A DNA stretch of 64,000 nt from Halomonas llamarensis (GTDB lineage: Bacteria > Pseudomonadota > Gammaproteobacteria > Pseudomonadales > Halomonadaceae): positions 1-64,000 of the forward strand of contig NZ_JAMJPJ010000016.1 in assembly GCF_023555005.1 (NCBI RefSeq), read 5' to 3'. The notes beneath the pieces are model-generated. The model saw only the letters and a program-made list of their open reading frames with translations. It made no database searches and was not told where the DNA came from. Each line of letters starts with the position of its first letter. Position 1 is the stretch's first letter. The position numbers and the translations under genes are program-made. This document shows, one piece after another, positions 16,860 through 25,276 of this stretch.

Positions 16860-17492
16860 ATGCCGTTAATTATCGGTGGCGGTTCTGAAATCGATGATCT
16901 CACTATTGACGGAGTGTCGTTAGACTCTCTAGTTGTAGACGGAACTGAAGTTTGGAGAAAGATGGAAGCCGGAGATCAGCTTTCAGACGGCTCTTACGTA
17001 CTCGGGGTTTTTAACGGTTATTGGCTCATTGTGGCACCTAACGATGAAACCGAACCTGCGTACGGCGGTGTATATGATTATCCTTTATACACAGGTTCTA
17101 CAGTAGACGGGGTATCGAACACTGTTAGCATGGTAAACAAAGTTAATGCTGGGCTTGGAACCTATAATCCAGATGACGGAAAAACGCCGAACGCGGCAAT
17201 ACTCTGTGACGATAAAACAACAGGCGGGCACACAGACTGGTATTTGCCCGCTATAGACGAGTTATATTTTCTGTGGTCGCAGCGGAACGTTTTAACCGGC
17301 GGATTATCTGGCATCGGAATAATTACTAGCACGTCAGTTTACCCCGATCCTTACTACTATTTGTCTTCTTCTGTTCAACAAGATAGGCGAGAGGGTTCTA
17401 ATAAGTTAATGAAGTTCGATGACGGAAATCCGGGGTATGGGTCTAGAAGGTTTCAATACAACGTGCGTGCTTTTCGAAGAATACCAGCGTAA
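16860..17492 (+). CDS. DUF1566/C-type-lectin-like fibre tip protein
   Basis: Start chosen at ATG 16860 (MPLIIGGGSEIDD) after AAGGGGG at 16849-16855; the longer frame overlaps the fibre gene. The 210-aa protein has a beta-rich N-terminus and a C-terminal DUF1566-like domain: GGHTDWYLPAIDELYFLW, then SSSV and the terminal NVRAFRRIPA. Such domains have a C-type-lectin-like fold and occur as receptor-binding tips. The gene is much more AT-rich than the phage average, as expected of a recently exchanged host-range gene. No reverse transcriptase or template repeat is visible, so a diversity-generating element is not supported. Confidence 0.7.
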   Translation: MPLIIGGGSEIDDLTIDGVSLDSLVVDGTEVWRKMEAGDQLSDGSYVLGVFNGYWLIVAPNDETEPAYGGVYDYPLYTGSTVDGVSNTVSMVNKVNAGLGTYNPDDGKTPNAAILCDDKTTGGHTDWYLPAIDELYFLWSQRNVLTGGLSGIGIITSTSVYPDPYYYLSSSVQQDRREGSNKLMKFDDGNPGYGSRRFQYNVRAFRRIPA

Positions 17493-17503
17493 TAGGATAA
17501 AAG

Positions 17504-18106
17504 ATGAAAATCACATGGGAAGACCGCAAGCAACGCGGAATTATAGACAATCACACTATCATTGATAAGCCACAATTGAGCTTTGAGTATGCGTGGTTTT
17601 TAGTTACTGACGATACAGCCGAATACGTTGAGTCTCATGAATACGGCTACTGGAATAAAGAAATGACGACCAAACAACGTCAAGAGGTTGTCGAGTTCTA
17701 CCAGTCATGGGCACCGCCCGCGCCAACGCCACCCACCCTTGCAGATCTAAAAAAAGCAAAATACGTGGAGTTAGAACAAGCCCGCAAAGACGCCTTCACC
17801 GCCGGGCTACCCTACGAAATCAACGGCCAGCCCGACATCGTCCAAACCCGCCTGCAAGACAAAATCAACCTGCTCGGCCTACGCATCGAGGCGCAAGAGT
17901 TAACCAGCGCCGGGATTACCGACCCCATCATGCCTTTCCGCGCAGAAAGCAACACCGGCTACCAGCTAACCCCCCAACAAATGATCGACCTCACCAACGC
18001 CGCGCTGGCCCACATTCAGCAGATCTACCAGCAAAGCTGGCAGTTGAAAGATGCCGTCGACAATGCTGAATCAGCAGACGACGTCTCGGCGATAGAATGG
18101 CCGTAA
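17504..18106 (+). CDS. Tail fibre assembly protein (DUF4376 C-terminus)
   Basis: The 200-aa protein has a tail-fibre-assembly-type N-terminal half with a WAPPAPTPPTLADLKKAKY hinge (around residues 69-87), then a DUF4376-like helical domain (LQDKINLLGLRIEAQ, YQLTPQQMIDLTNAALAHIQQIYQQ in two parts). Such chaperones help fibres fold or attach, as P2 gpG does. The first half is AT-rich like the tip gene, and the second half returns to phage-typical GC near 17700, so the cassette exchange ended within this gene. A strong terminator follows. Confidence 0.82.
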   Translation: MKITWEDRKQRGIIDNHTIIDKPQLSFEYAWFLVTDDTAEYVESHEYGYWNKEMTTKQRQEVVEFYQSWAPPAPTPPTLADLKKAKYVELEQARKDAFTAGLPYEINGQPDIVQTRLQDKINLLGLRIEAQELTSAGITDPIMPFRAESNTGYQLTPQQMIDLTNAALAHIQQIYQQSWQLKDAVDNAESADDVSAIEWP

Positions 18107-18125
18107 GCACGGCATAAGATCAGCG

Positions 18126-18153
18126 GCCCGCGTATGCGGGCTTTTTTCTTTTT
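18126..18153 (+). terminator. Rho-independent terminator after the fibre operon
   Basis: GCCCGC (18126-18131), loop GTAT, GCGGGC (18136-18141), then a T-rich tract to 18153. It ends the V-to-fibre transcript just before the FI promoter. Confidence 0.92.
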
Positions 18154-18173
18154 AACCCTACCCAAGCCCCGTC

Positions 18174-18237
18174 GTTGTAGCCCTACCATCCACAACCCCC
18201 AGAGCTAGAGCCTACGCCCTGCGCGCGCAAGCATGGC
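18174..18237 (+). promoter_or_regulatory. Ogr-type late promoter for the FI-FII-E-T-U-D operon
   Basis: GTTGT (18174-18178), 13 bp, ACAAC (18192-18196), then AAGCATGGC at 18229-18237. Dyad, spacing and the downstream 9-mer equal those at the V promoter. The stretch GAGCTAGA...GCCCTGCGCGCG downstream is also shared with the O promoter region (3946-3965). It corresponds to the P2 F promoter. Confidence 0.75.
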
Positions 18238-18282
18238 AGCACGTCATGCATCGACCATTACACCCCTGCGCAGGAGCACCCC

Positions 18283-19794
18283 ATGGCCCAGGACTACCAC
18301 CACGGCATTCGTGTCGTAGAGATTAACGAAGGCACCCGGCCGATCCGTACCGTCGCCACGGCGGTTATCGGCTTGGTGGCCACCGCGCCCGACGCGGCTA
18401 CCGGCGTAGCGGCCAGTCGAGTAATCGACTTCGCGGCCTTTAATGCCGGCGTCACTTACACGGCCGTCAATGTCGGAACCGACGGTAACGGCATTCGCGT
18501 GCGCTACGTCGAGCCATCCACGGCGGAGGCCGTACTAGCAGTCAGCGTCGCAGGCAGTGACATCACGGTCAGCCTCGCCACCGATATCGAAAGCGCCATT
18601 ACCAGCACCGCCGCTGAGGTGGCCACGGCCATTAATGACAGCGCCGAAGCCAGCGCCCTGGTGACGGCAGCCGAGGAAGGCACGGGGGCTGGCGTTGTCT
18701 CGGCCACTGGCTACCAGAACCTAACCGAGGGCGAGGACGAGCCTTTCCCACTGAACACCCCGGTACTGCTCACCGACCTGCTATCTGCCCAAGGCCAAGC
18801 CGGCACCGAAGGCACACTGGCCCGCGCGCTCGATGCCATCGCCGACCAAGCCAAGACCCTGGTGGTCGTGGTCCGCGTTGCGGAAGGTATGGACGCTGAC
18901 GAAACCAAGTCCAACGTCATTGGCGGCGTGGATGAAAGCGGCAAAAAGCTAGGCCTACAGGCCCTGCTCGCCGCCGAGCAGAAGTTTGGCGTGAAGCCAC
19001 GCGTGCTGGGAGCGCCTGAGCTTGACGACGAAGACGTCACCACTGAGATGATCGGCATCGCCCAAAAGCTGCGTGCCTTCGTTTACGCCTACGCACGCGG
19101 CTGCACCACGAAAGAAGAGGCAGCGATGTACCGGGAGAACTTCGGCGCACGCGAGGTCATGGTGATCTGGCCCGAGTTTACCGGCTGGGATACCGCCACC
19201 GACAGCACCCGTAGCATGCCTGCCGTGGCGCGTGCGCTCGGCATGCGCGCCAAGCTTGATAACCAGATAGGCTGGCACAAGACGCTCTCCAACATGCCGG
19301 TTAATGGCGTGACCGGGATCTCCCGCGACGTCTTCTGGGATCTACAAGACCCCAACACCGACGCCGGCTACCTGAACAGCCACGAGGTCACCACCCTGAT
19401 CAACCGGGGCGGCTATCGCTTCTGGGGCTCTCGCACCTGCTCGATCGACCCGCTATTCGCCTTCGAGAACTACACCCGCACCGCGCAGATCATCGCCGAT
19501 ACGATCGCCGAGGCACACCTCTGGGCCGTCGACCTGCCCATGCACCCCTCACTGGTGAAGGACATTATCGAAGGCATCAATGCGAAGTTCCGCGAGTGGA
19601 TTCGCCAGGGCTACCTGTTGGGTGGTTCCGCCTGGTTCGATGCCGAGATGAACACCAAGGAAGTGCTCAAGAGCGGCAAGTTGTACATCGATTACGACTA
19701 CACCCCGGTGCCCCCGCTCGAAAACCTCATGCTACAGCAGCGTATTACTGACCGATATTTGGTGGATTTCGCCGAGCGCATCGCCGCCGCCTGA
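18283..19794 (+). CDS. FI: Tail sheath protein (P2 gpFI family) with inserted domain
   Basis: The 503-aa protein is the contractile sheath subunit. It keeps the P2 FI start ([18 protein letters not shown]) and all later family blocks (ELMVIWP-like [52 protein letters not shown] segment, [20 protein letters not shown]). P2 FI is 396 aa; the extra ~110 residues are a single insert at about 41-152 between VATAPDAAT and DEPFPLN. The insert contains [19 protein letters not shown], a beta-rich pattern seen in other tail proteins. It may form an outer sheath decoration. Confidence 0.94.
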   Translation: MAQDYHHGIRVVEINEGTRPIRTVATAVIGLVATAPDAATGVAASRVIDFAAFNAGVTYTAVNVGTDGNGIRVRYVEPSTAEAVLAVSVAGSDITVSLATDIESAITSTAAEVATAINDSAEASALVTAAEEGTGAGVVSATGYQNLTEGEDEPFPLNTPVLLTDLLSAQGQAGTEGTLARALDAIADQAKTLVVVVRVAEGMDADETKSNVIGGVDESGKKLGLQALLAAEQKFGVKPRVLGAPELDDEDVTTEMIGIAQKLRAFVYAYARGCTTKEEAAMYRENFGAREVMVIWPEFTGWDTATDSTRSMPAVARALGMRAKLDNQIGWHKTLSNMPVNGVTGISRDVFWDLQDPNTDAGYLNSHEVTTLINRGGYRFWGSRTCSIDPLFAFENYTRTAQIIADTIAEAHLWAVDLPMHPSLVKDIIEGINAKFREWIRQGYLLGGSAWFDAEMNTKEVLKSGKLYIDYDYTPVPPLENLMLQQRITDRYLVDFAERIAAA

Positions 19795-19812
19795 TCGATA
19801 GGAGACTGACAC

Positions 19813-20322
19813 ATGGCACTTCCCCGCAAGCTGAAAGACTACAACCTGTTCGGCGACGGCAATAACTGGCAAGGGCAGATCCCTTCAATGACGCTGCCCG
19901 AGCTGGCCCGCGCCGTCGAGGAATATCGCGGTGGCGGCATGGACGGCACCGTCGAGCTGGACATGGGCCAGGAGATCATCGAGTTCTCCTGGCAGGCCGC
20001 CGGCATCATCGCCGAGATCTTCAACGAATACGGCAGCTCTATCCACGACGCCAACCTACTGCGCTTCTCAGGCTCCTATGAGTCCGACGAAACCGGCCAG
20101 GTTGTTCCTGTCGAGGTCACCGTGCGCGGTCGCCACAAGACCATTGCCATGGGCGATGCGTCAGCCGGCGACAGCAACACCATCGAAGTCACCACCACCT
20201 GCACCTACTACAAGCTCGTGGTCGACGGCGAAGAGATCATCGAGATCGACGTGCCCGGCTACGTCTTCCGCGTGCGCGGTACCGACCGCCTCGCCGAGCG
20301 CCGCCAGGCATTGGGTCTTTAA
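19813..20322 (+). CDS. FII: Tail tube protein (P2 gpFII family)
   Basis: The 169-aa protein builds the inner tail tube (P2 FII 172 aa). Family blocks include the N-terminal LPRKLKDYNLFGDGNNW, the GMDGTVELDMGQEIIEFSW stretch and the C-terminal YYKLVVDGEEIIEIDVPG. It follows the sheath gene with a GGAGAC ribosome site. A 67-bp gap with a GGCCACC/GGTGGCC hairpin (20345-20363) separates it from E. Confidence 0.95.
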   Translation: MALPRKLKDYNLFGDGNNWQGQIPSMTLPELARAVEEYRGGGMDGTVELDMGQEIIEFSWQAAGIIAEIFNEYGSSIHDANLLRFSGSYESDETGQVVPVEVTVRGRHKTIAMGDASAGDSNTIEVTTTCTYYKLVVDGEEIIEIDVPGYVFRVRGTDRLAERRQALGL

Positions 20323-20389
20323 GCCCGCGACACCCTCAATCAACGGCCACCGCCTCGGTGGCCATCGCTGACACACAAGGATCACCCTC

Positions 20390-20719
20390 ATGACCGAACA
20401 AACCGACGCCAACGTTGCTGCCCTGCCCCGCACCCCAACCGAAACCGTCGAGCTCGACTCGCCGATTCAGCGGGGCAAGACCACCGTCAGCGAGATCCAG
20501 GTGCGCAAGCCCAAGTCCGGCGCCCTGCGCGGCGTCTCGCTGTCTGACGTGATCCAGATGGACGTCCAGGCGCTAACGCGCGTACTCCCGCGCATCACTG
20601 AGCCGTCATTGACCGAGCCAGAGCTGCGCGACATGGATCCTGCCGACCTGTTCCAACTGGGCAACGTGGTGAGCAATTTTTTGCTACCCAAGCGCTTGAA
20701 GGCAGAAGCCGAGAGCTAA
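20390..20719 (+). CDS. E: Tail assembly chaperone (P2 gpE family)
   Basis: The 109-aa product matches the phage tail-protein E family: SPIQRGKTTVSEIQVRKP, GALRGVSLSDVIQMDVQAL, VLPRITEPSLTEPELRDMDP. It helps tail tube assembly around the tape measure. Near its end lies the heptamer T TTT TTG (20677-20683), in the right phase for a -1 shift into the E' frame (see the next entry). Confidence 0.9.
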   Translation: MTEQTDANVAALPRTPTETVELDSPIQRGKTTVSEIQVRKPKSGALRGVSLSDVIQMDVQALTRVLPRITEPSLTEPELRDMDPADLFQLGNVVSNFLLPKRLKAEAES

Positions 20720-20880
20720 GCCTGCCGAATAGCGTGGAAGACGCCATGGCGGATCTCGCCATGGTGTTTCACTGGGGCCCCGCCGAGATGGACCCCATGC
20801 CCCTCGAAGAGCTCGCCGACTGGCGAGAGCGCGCCCGCCAACGTCACGAGCCCCCCAAGAAGAACAGCCGGGGGCGTTAA
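20390..20880 (+). CDS. E+E' fusion made by -1 ribosomal frameshift
   Basis: The zero frame reads AAT TTT TTG CTA; slipping back one base at T TTT TTG (20677-20683) enters a frame that stays open to TAA at 20878-20880. The fusion would be 163 aa and end in the P2 GpE-type small domain (MADLAMVFHWGPAEMDPMPL, then ELADWRERARQRH). The same T6G slippery site is known to make E+E' in P2 and is conserved across P2-like phages. Downstream is the tape measure gene, as expected for a pair of tail chaperones. Annotators often miss the E' part because it lacks its own well-placed start. Confidence 0.88.
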
Positions 20881-20892
20881 CCAGGAGCCGGC

Positions 20893-23664
20893 ATGGCCAA
20901 GGACCTGAACCTTTCCGTTACCCTCAAGGCCATCAACAAGGCCACCGGTCCACTCAAGAAGATCCTCCAAGGCAGTCGCGGCGTTGGCCGCGCGATGAAA
21001 GAAACGCGCGGCGAGCTCAAGGACTTCAACGACCAGCAAAAGCGCATCAGCGCCTTTCGCGACATGTCGCGCCAAAGCCAGCAGACCCGCGACGTCCTAC
21101 GCGAAAAACGCCAGGCGCTTGACCAGGTCAACCAGGAGCTAAAGAACGCCACCGGCCCCACCAAGAGGCTCACGCAACAGCAGGCCAAAGCCCAGGCCGC
21201 CGTCGACAAGCTCAATGGCGAATACCGCGACCAGCGCGAACGCGTACGGGAACTATCCCGCAACCTACCCAAAGCCGCCGATGGCACCCGGGGGCTCACC
21301 GCACAGCAAGAGGCGCTCGATCGGCAGATTCGCGAAACCAATGACCGCCTGAATCGCCAACGCGACGCCATGAGCCGCCTCGCCAATGCCGATGTGTCGG
21401 GCCGCTTCAACAAGATGAGCGGCGAGATAGGCCGCCTGGGCCGACGAACCTTGATGGCGGGCGGCGCAGCGGCAACCGGCATCTTCGCGATTGCAAACTC
21501 TACCGCTGACCTGGGCGATGATGTCGGCAAGACCGCCGCCAAGCTAGGCCTCACCAACGCCGAATTGCAGGAGCTGCGCTACGCCGGCGAGCGCTCGGGC
21601 GTCGCCACTAAAACGCTCGACTCCAGCATGGTGGCGTTTACCAAGCGCCTGGGCGAGGCCGCCGACGGCAGCGGCGCGGCAGTGAAGGGCTACGAGGCGC
21701 TCGGCCTTAACGCCCAGGAACTGGTCGATATGCCCGTCTCCGAGGCAATGCGCGAGGTCGCCGACCGCATGGCCCAGATCGAGAACCCCACCCGCCGTAA
21801 CGCGATCGCGGCCCAGCTCTACTCCCGCGCCGGGGTAGGCCTGGTCAATATGCTGAAAGATGGCAGTGGCGGCCTGGACGACTACGCGGCGGCCGCCGAG
21901 CGCACCGGCTACATGCTTGACGATGAAGCCACCGCTGGAAGCGAGAGCTTCAAGGATGCTTTGCTGGACACCCAGCTCAGCCTAAAGGGCATCAAAAACA
22001 CCATAGGCGCTGAGCTGATGCCGGCGGTCGAGGACATGATGCGCGACCTCTCCGGCTGGCTAGCCGAGAACCGCGACGAGGTAAAGCAGTTTGCCAAGGC
22101 CTTTGGCGAAAACCTAAAGGCCGCCGTTCCCATTATCACCGACCTCGCCAAGGGATCCGCCCGGCTGGCCACCGGCATCGGGGATGTCGTCGCCAAGACC
22201 GCCAACATGGTCGGCGGTTACGAAAACCTGGCCATGATCGCCGGCGGCCTATTCGCCAGTAAGGCCCTGCTTAGCGTGATCTCCTTTGGCGTAGGGGTCG
22301 GCAAGGCCATTGGCGCGATGGCCGCCTTCGCCAAGACCCTGCCCATCGTCGCCACTGGCGTGAAAGCGCTGTCCGCTGCCTTTGCCGCCACCCCGATCGG
22401 CTGGATTATCGCCGGTATTGCCGCCATCGCCGGGGCTGCCTACCTGATCTACAAAAACTGGGACTGGATAGGCCCCTGGTTCGGCCAACTGTGGGAAGGC
22501 ATCAAAGCCAAAGCCGGCGCAGCCTGGGATTGGCTCAAGAGGCTTTTTGACTGGTCACCGATCGCCACCCTCCGCAGCGCGTGGCAAGGCATGGGCAACA
22601 TCACCGGCGCGGCTGTCGATAGCGCCAAGGACACAGCATCCGCCGCCTGGGAAGGCATCAAAACCTTGTTTCGCTGGTCACCACTGGGCTTGATCGCTCG
22701 GGCATGGCAAGGCCTGAGCAGCACGATCGGAAGCCCGTTGGAGCTCGCCAAGGTCGCCGTCGCCAACGCCTGGTCGAGCATCAAGGCCCTGTTCGACTGG
22801 TCGCCGATGGCCACTATCCGCAGCACCTGGTCGGGCATCAAAGCCGCCTTCGATGAAGGCATCGGGGGCGTGACGCGCCTGCTGGTGGACTGGTCGCCGC
22901 TGGGCATCCTCTGGCGGGGGATCAGTGCCGCGCTCAGCACGCTCGGCATCGAACTGCCCACCACGCTTAGCGGGCTGGGCGGTGCGCTCATTGATGGCCT
23001 GATCGGCGGCATCGATGCCAAGTGGCAAGCGCTCAAGGACAAGATCACCGGCATGGCCAGCGGTGTGACCGGCTGGTTCAAGGAAGCGCTCGGCATCAAC
23101 TCTCCCTCCAAGGTCTTCGCCGGGTTCGGCGGCAACCTGCTCGATGGCCTGGTCAACGGCATCGATGAGAAGTGGCAGATGCTCAAGGACTCGATCGGCA
23201 ATACCGCCAGCGCGGTAACCGGCTGGTTTAAAGACAAGCTGGGCATCAACTCGCCCTCCAAGGTGTTCGCCGAATTCGGCGTCAACACCATGGAAGGCTA
23301 CCAGCAGGGGATAAAGCGCGAGGAAGACGCCCCGCTGCGCGAAGTAAGCGCCTTCGCCAAGTCGCTACGCCAGGCCGCCGGCGGCTTGATGCTCGGGTCC
23401 GCTGCCCTGTCTTCCGGTGGCGCCGCGGCTGACAGCGCTCCGCTGGCCACGCCCAGTTTCGATGCCCGGGCACCGCTGGCCGCGGCACCTAGCGGCGGAG
23501 GCCTCACGATCGAAGGTGGCATCAATATCACCGTGCAAGCCACGCCAGGCATGGACGAACAAGCCCTGTCCCGTTACGTGGCCGCCGAAGTGCAGCGCGC
23601 CCTGGCCAATGCCGAGCATGACGCCGGCGCACGCCGCCGCAGCGCTTTCCACGATATCGACTAA
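20893..23664 (+). CDS. T: Tape measure protein (P2 gpT family)
   Basis: The 923-aa protein sets tail length. The N-terminal 180 residues are a charged coiled coil (for example KETRGELKDFNDQQKRISAF). Next is the family region GDDVGKTAAKLGLTNAELQELRYAGE (in two parts, around 215-240). Hydrophobic segments lie at about 455-475 and 500-520. The C-terminal part has two repeat sets: copies of a DWSP-centred unit (about residues 550-675) and two near-identical copies of a GLxxGIDxKWQxLKDxI...GINSPSKVFA unit (about 700-800). P2 T is 815 aa, so the tail may be somewhat longer. Confidence 0.94.
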   Translation: MAKDLNLSVTLKAINKATGPLKKILQGSRGVGRAMKETRGELKDFNDQQKRISAFRDMSRQSQQTRDVLREKRQALDQVNQELKNATGPTKRLTQQQAKAQAAVDKLNGEYRDQRERVRELSRNLPKAADGTRGLTAQQEALDRQIRETNDRLNRQRDAMSRLANADVSGRFNKMSGEIGRLGRRTLMAGGAAATGIFAIANSTADLGDDVGKTAAKLGLTNAELQELRYAGERSGVATKTLDSSMVAFTKRLGEAADGSGAAVKGYEALGLNAQELVDMPVSEAMREVADRMAQIENPTRRNAIAAQLYSRAGVGLVNMLKDGSGGLDDYAAAAERTGYMLDDEATAGSESFKDALLDTQLSLKGIKNTIGAELMPAVEDMMRDLSGWLAENRDEVKQFAKAFGENLKAAVPIITDLAKGSARLATGIGDVVAKTANMVGGYENLAMIAGGLFASKALLSVISFGVGVGKAIGAMAAFAKTLPIVATGVKALSAAFAATPIGWIIAGIAAIAGAAYLIYKNWDWIGPWFGQLWEGIKAKAGAAWDWLKRLFDWSPIATLRSAWQGMGNITGAAVDSAKDTASAAWEGIKTLFRWSPLGLIARAWQGLSSTIGSPLELAKVAVANAWSSIKALFDWSPMATIRSTWSGIKAAFDEGIGGVTRLLVDWSPLGILWRGISAALSTLGIELPTTLSGLGGALIDGLIGGIDAKWQALKDKITGMASGVTGWFKEALGINSPSKVFAGFGGNLLDGLVNGIDEKWQMLKDSIGNTASAVTGWFKDKLGINSPSKVFAEFGVNTMEGYQQGIKREEDAPLREVSAFAKSLRQAAGGLMLGSAALSSGGAAADSAPLATPSFDARAPLAAAPSGGGLTIEGGINITVQATPGMDEQALSRYVAAEVQRALANAEHDAGARRRSAFHDID

Positions 23665-23677
23665 AGAGGAAAACAGC

Positions 23678-24133
23678 ATGATGATGGCTTACGGTATGTT
23701 CGTCTTCGCGCTCAACTCAGCGCCTTACCAGGAACTGCAACGCCAAAGCGGTTGGCGGCACGACGGCCAAGGGCGGGTCGGCAAGCGCCCTGCCCGCCAG
23801 TTTCTTGGCCCGGGTGACGATACCATCACGCTCACTGGCACGCTGCTGCCCCACTTCACCGGCGGGCAGCAGAACCTGGATGAACTGCGCGAAATGGCCA
23901 ACGAAGGCGGCGCCTGGCCGCTGATCGAAGGCAACGGCACCTTCTACGGGCTATACGTGATCGAAGGCATGAGCGAGACCAAGAGCCACCAAATGCGCGA
24001 CGGTAGCGCCCAGCGCATCGCGTTCTCGCTCACCCTGCAGCGCATCGATGATGAAAGTGCCGAGCAGCTCGGCAGCCTGGCCGCCGCCTTTTCCCGCCTG
24101 CGCAGCGGCAACATTGCCAGGGCCCTGGTATGA
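23678..24133 (+). CDS. U: Tail terminator-type protein (P2 gpU family)
   Basis: Start chosen at ATG 23678 after AAAGAGGA (23664-23670 region); longer frames lie inside T. The 151-aa protein matches P2 gpU (159 aa): MAYGMFVFALNSAPYQELQR, WRHDGQGRVGKRPARQFLG and GGAWPLIEGNGTFYGLYVI. gpU caps the tail at the head-proximal end. Its stop overlaps the start of D as ATGA. Confidence 0.94.
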   Translation: MMMAYGMFVFALNSAPYQELQRQSGWRHDGQGRVGKRPARQFLGPGDDTITLTGTLLPHFTGGQQNLDELREMANEGGAWPLIEGNGTFYGLYVIEGMSETKSHQMRDGSAQRIAFSLTLQRIDDESAEQLGSLAAAFSRLRSGNIARALV

Positions 24134-25143
24134 GCTGGGCACGCCAGCAGCAGGGCCGCCCTGCCCGAGCCCCCGGCTACCGGCTCAACATTGGCGGGCA
24201 ACTGATCACCCCCGAGCTAAACGACCGGTTGATGCGCCTGCGGCTGACCGATCGACGCGGCATCGATGCCGACCAGCTCGACATCACCCTAAGCGACCAC
24301 GACGGCCGCCTTGAACTACCCCGGCGCGGCGTCAAGCTCACGTTGGCGATCGGCTGGCAAGAGGAAGGCCTGGTGGAGCGGGGCATTTTCATTGTCGATG
24401 AGGTCGAGCACAGCGGCGCCCCTGACACGCTCACCATCCGCGCACGTAGCGCCGACATGCGTCAGCAGCTGCCCGGCAAGCGCTCGCAGGACTGGCACGA
24501 ACTCACCCTGGGCGACATCATCAGCGCCGTGGCTGGGCGCAACGACCTAGAGCCCGCCATTGGCGAAACGCTGCGCGGCATCTACCTCGACCACATCGAC
24601 CAGACCGACGAGTCTGACCTGCACTTCCTCACACGACTGGCCGATAAGTACGATGCGATCGCCACCATCAAGGCCGGTCACTTGTTGTTCATACCCGCCG
24701 GCCAGGGCAACACCGCCAGTGGCCAGCCCATCGCCCCGGTGACGCTCTACCGCCACCAGGGCGACAGCCACCGCTACATAGAAACCGACCGAGAGGCCTT
24801 TACAGGGGTACGCGCCTACTGGCACGACCCCGATGCCGCCGAGCGCCGCGAGGTCATCACCGGCAGTGAAGAAAACCCCAAAAGCCTACGCCATACCTAC
24901 GCCACCGAAGACGACGCCACCGATGCCGCCAAGAGCGAGTGGCAGCGTATCCAGCGCGGCCGTGCCGAATGCTCGCTCACCTTGGCCGAAGGCAGGCCCG
25001 ACCTGTACCCCGAAACCCCCACCACGCTTTCTGGCTTCAAGGCCGTGATCGACGCAACCCCTTGGGTCATTGTTGAAGTGAGCCACGAGCTCAGCGACTC
25101 CGCCTACACCAGCGGCGTGCAGATGGAGATCCTTGGAGCGTAA
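24130..25143 (+). CDS. D: Late control / baseplate hub protein (P2 gpD family)
   Basis: The 337-aa protein is the P2 gpD/T4 gp27-like hub that links tail tube and spike. It shows LRLTDRRGIDADQLDITLSD early, the hub core GDIISAVAGRNDLEPAIGE and DESDLHFLTRLADKYDAIAT, and the end SHELSDSAYTSGVQMEI. It is the last gene of the F operon. It is 50 aa shorter than P2 D (387 aa), which is common in the family. Confidence 0.94.
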   Translation: MSWARQQQGRPARAPGYRLNIGGQLITPELNDRLMRLRLTDRRGIDADQLDITLSDHDGRLELPRRGVKLTLAIGWQEEGLVERGIFIVDEVEHSGAPDTLTIRARSADMRQQLPGKRSQDWHELTLGDIISAVAGRNDLEPAIGETLRGIYLDHIDQTDESDLHFLTRLADKYDAIATIKAGHLLFIPAGQGNTASGQPIAPVTLYRHQGDSHRYIETDREAFTGVRAYWHDPDAAERREVITGSEENPKSLRHTYATEDDATDAAKSEWQRIQRGRAECSLTLAEGRPDLYPETPTTLSGFKAVIDATPWVIVEVSHELSDSAYTSGVQMEILGA

Positions 25144-25209
25144 CCGGCTGTACGCGAAATCTGAGGCAGTTAGCGGGGGTAAGGTGGCTAGATTTTGCGA
25201 GAGAGCGCC

Positions 25210-25257
25210 AAAAAAATAACCCCGGCCATGCCAAGCAGGCAGCAGCCAGGGTAGTTA
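25210..25257 (-). terminator. Probable terminator of the leftward moron gene
   Basis: On the minus strand, TAAC(TA)CCCTGGC near 25244-25256 can pair with GCCGGGGTTA near 25216-25226, with one bulge and one G-T pair; a run of T residues follows (25210-25216). It lies 20-65 bp beyond the stop of the BRCT gene. Confidence 0.6.
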
Positions 25258-25276
25258 AGCTTCATCACCGCCTCGC

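Noticed and set aside
16860-17492. Diversity-generating retroelement target
   Set aside because: The C-type-lectin-like fold is suggestive, but no reverse transcriptase, accessory gene or template repeat is seen nearby.
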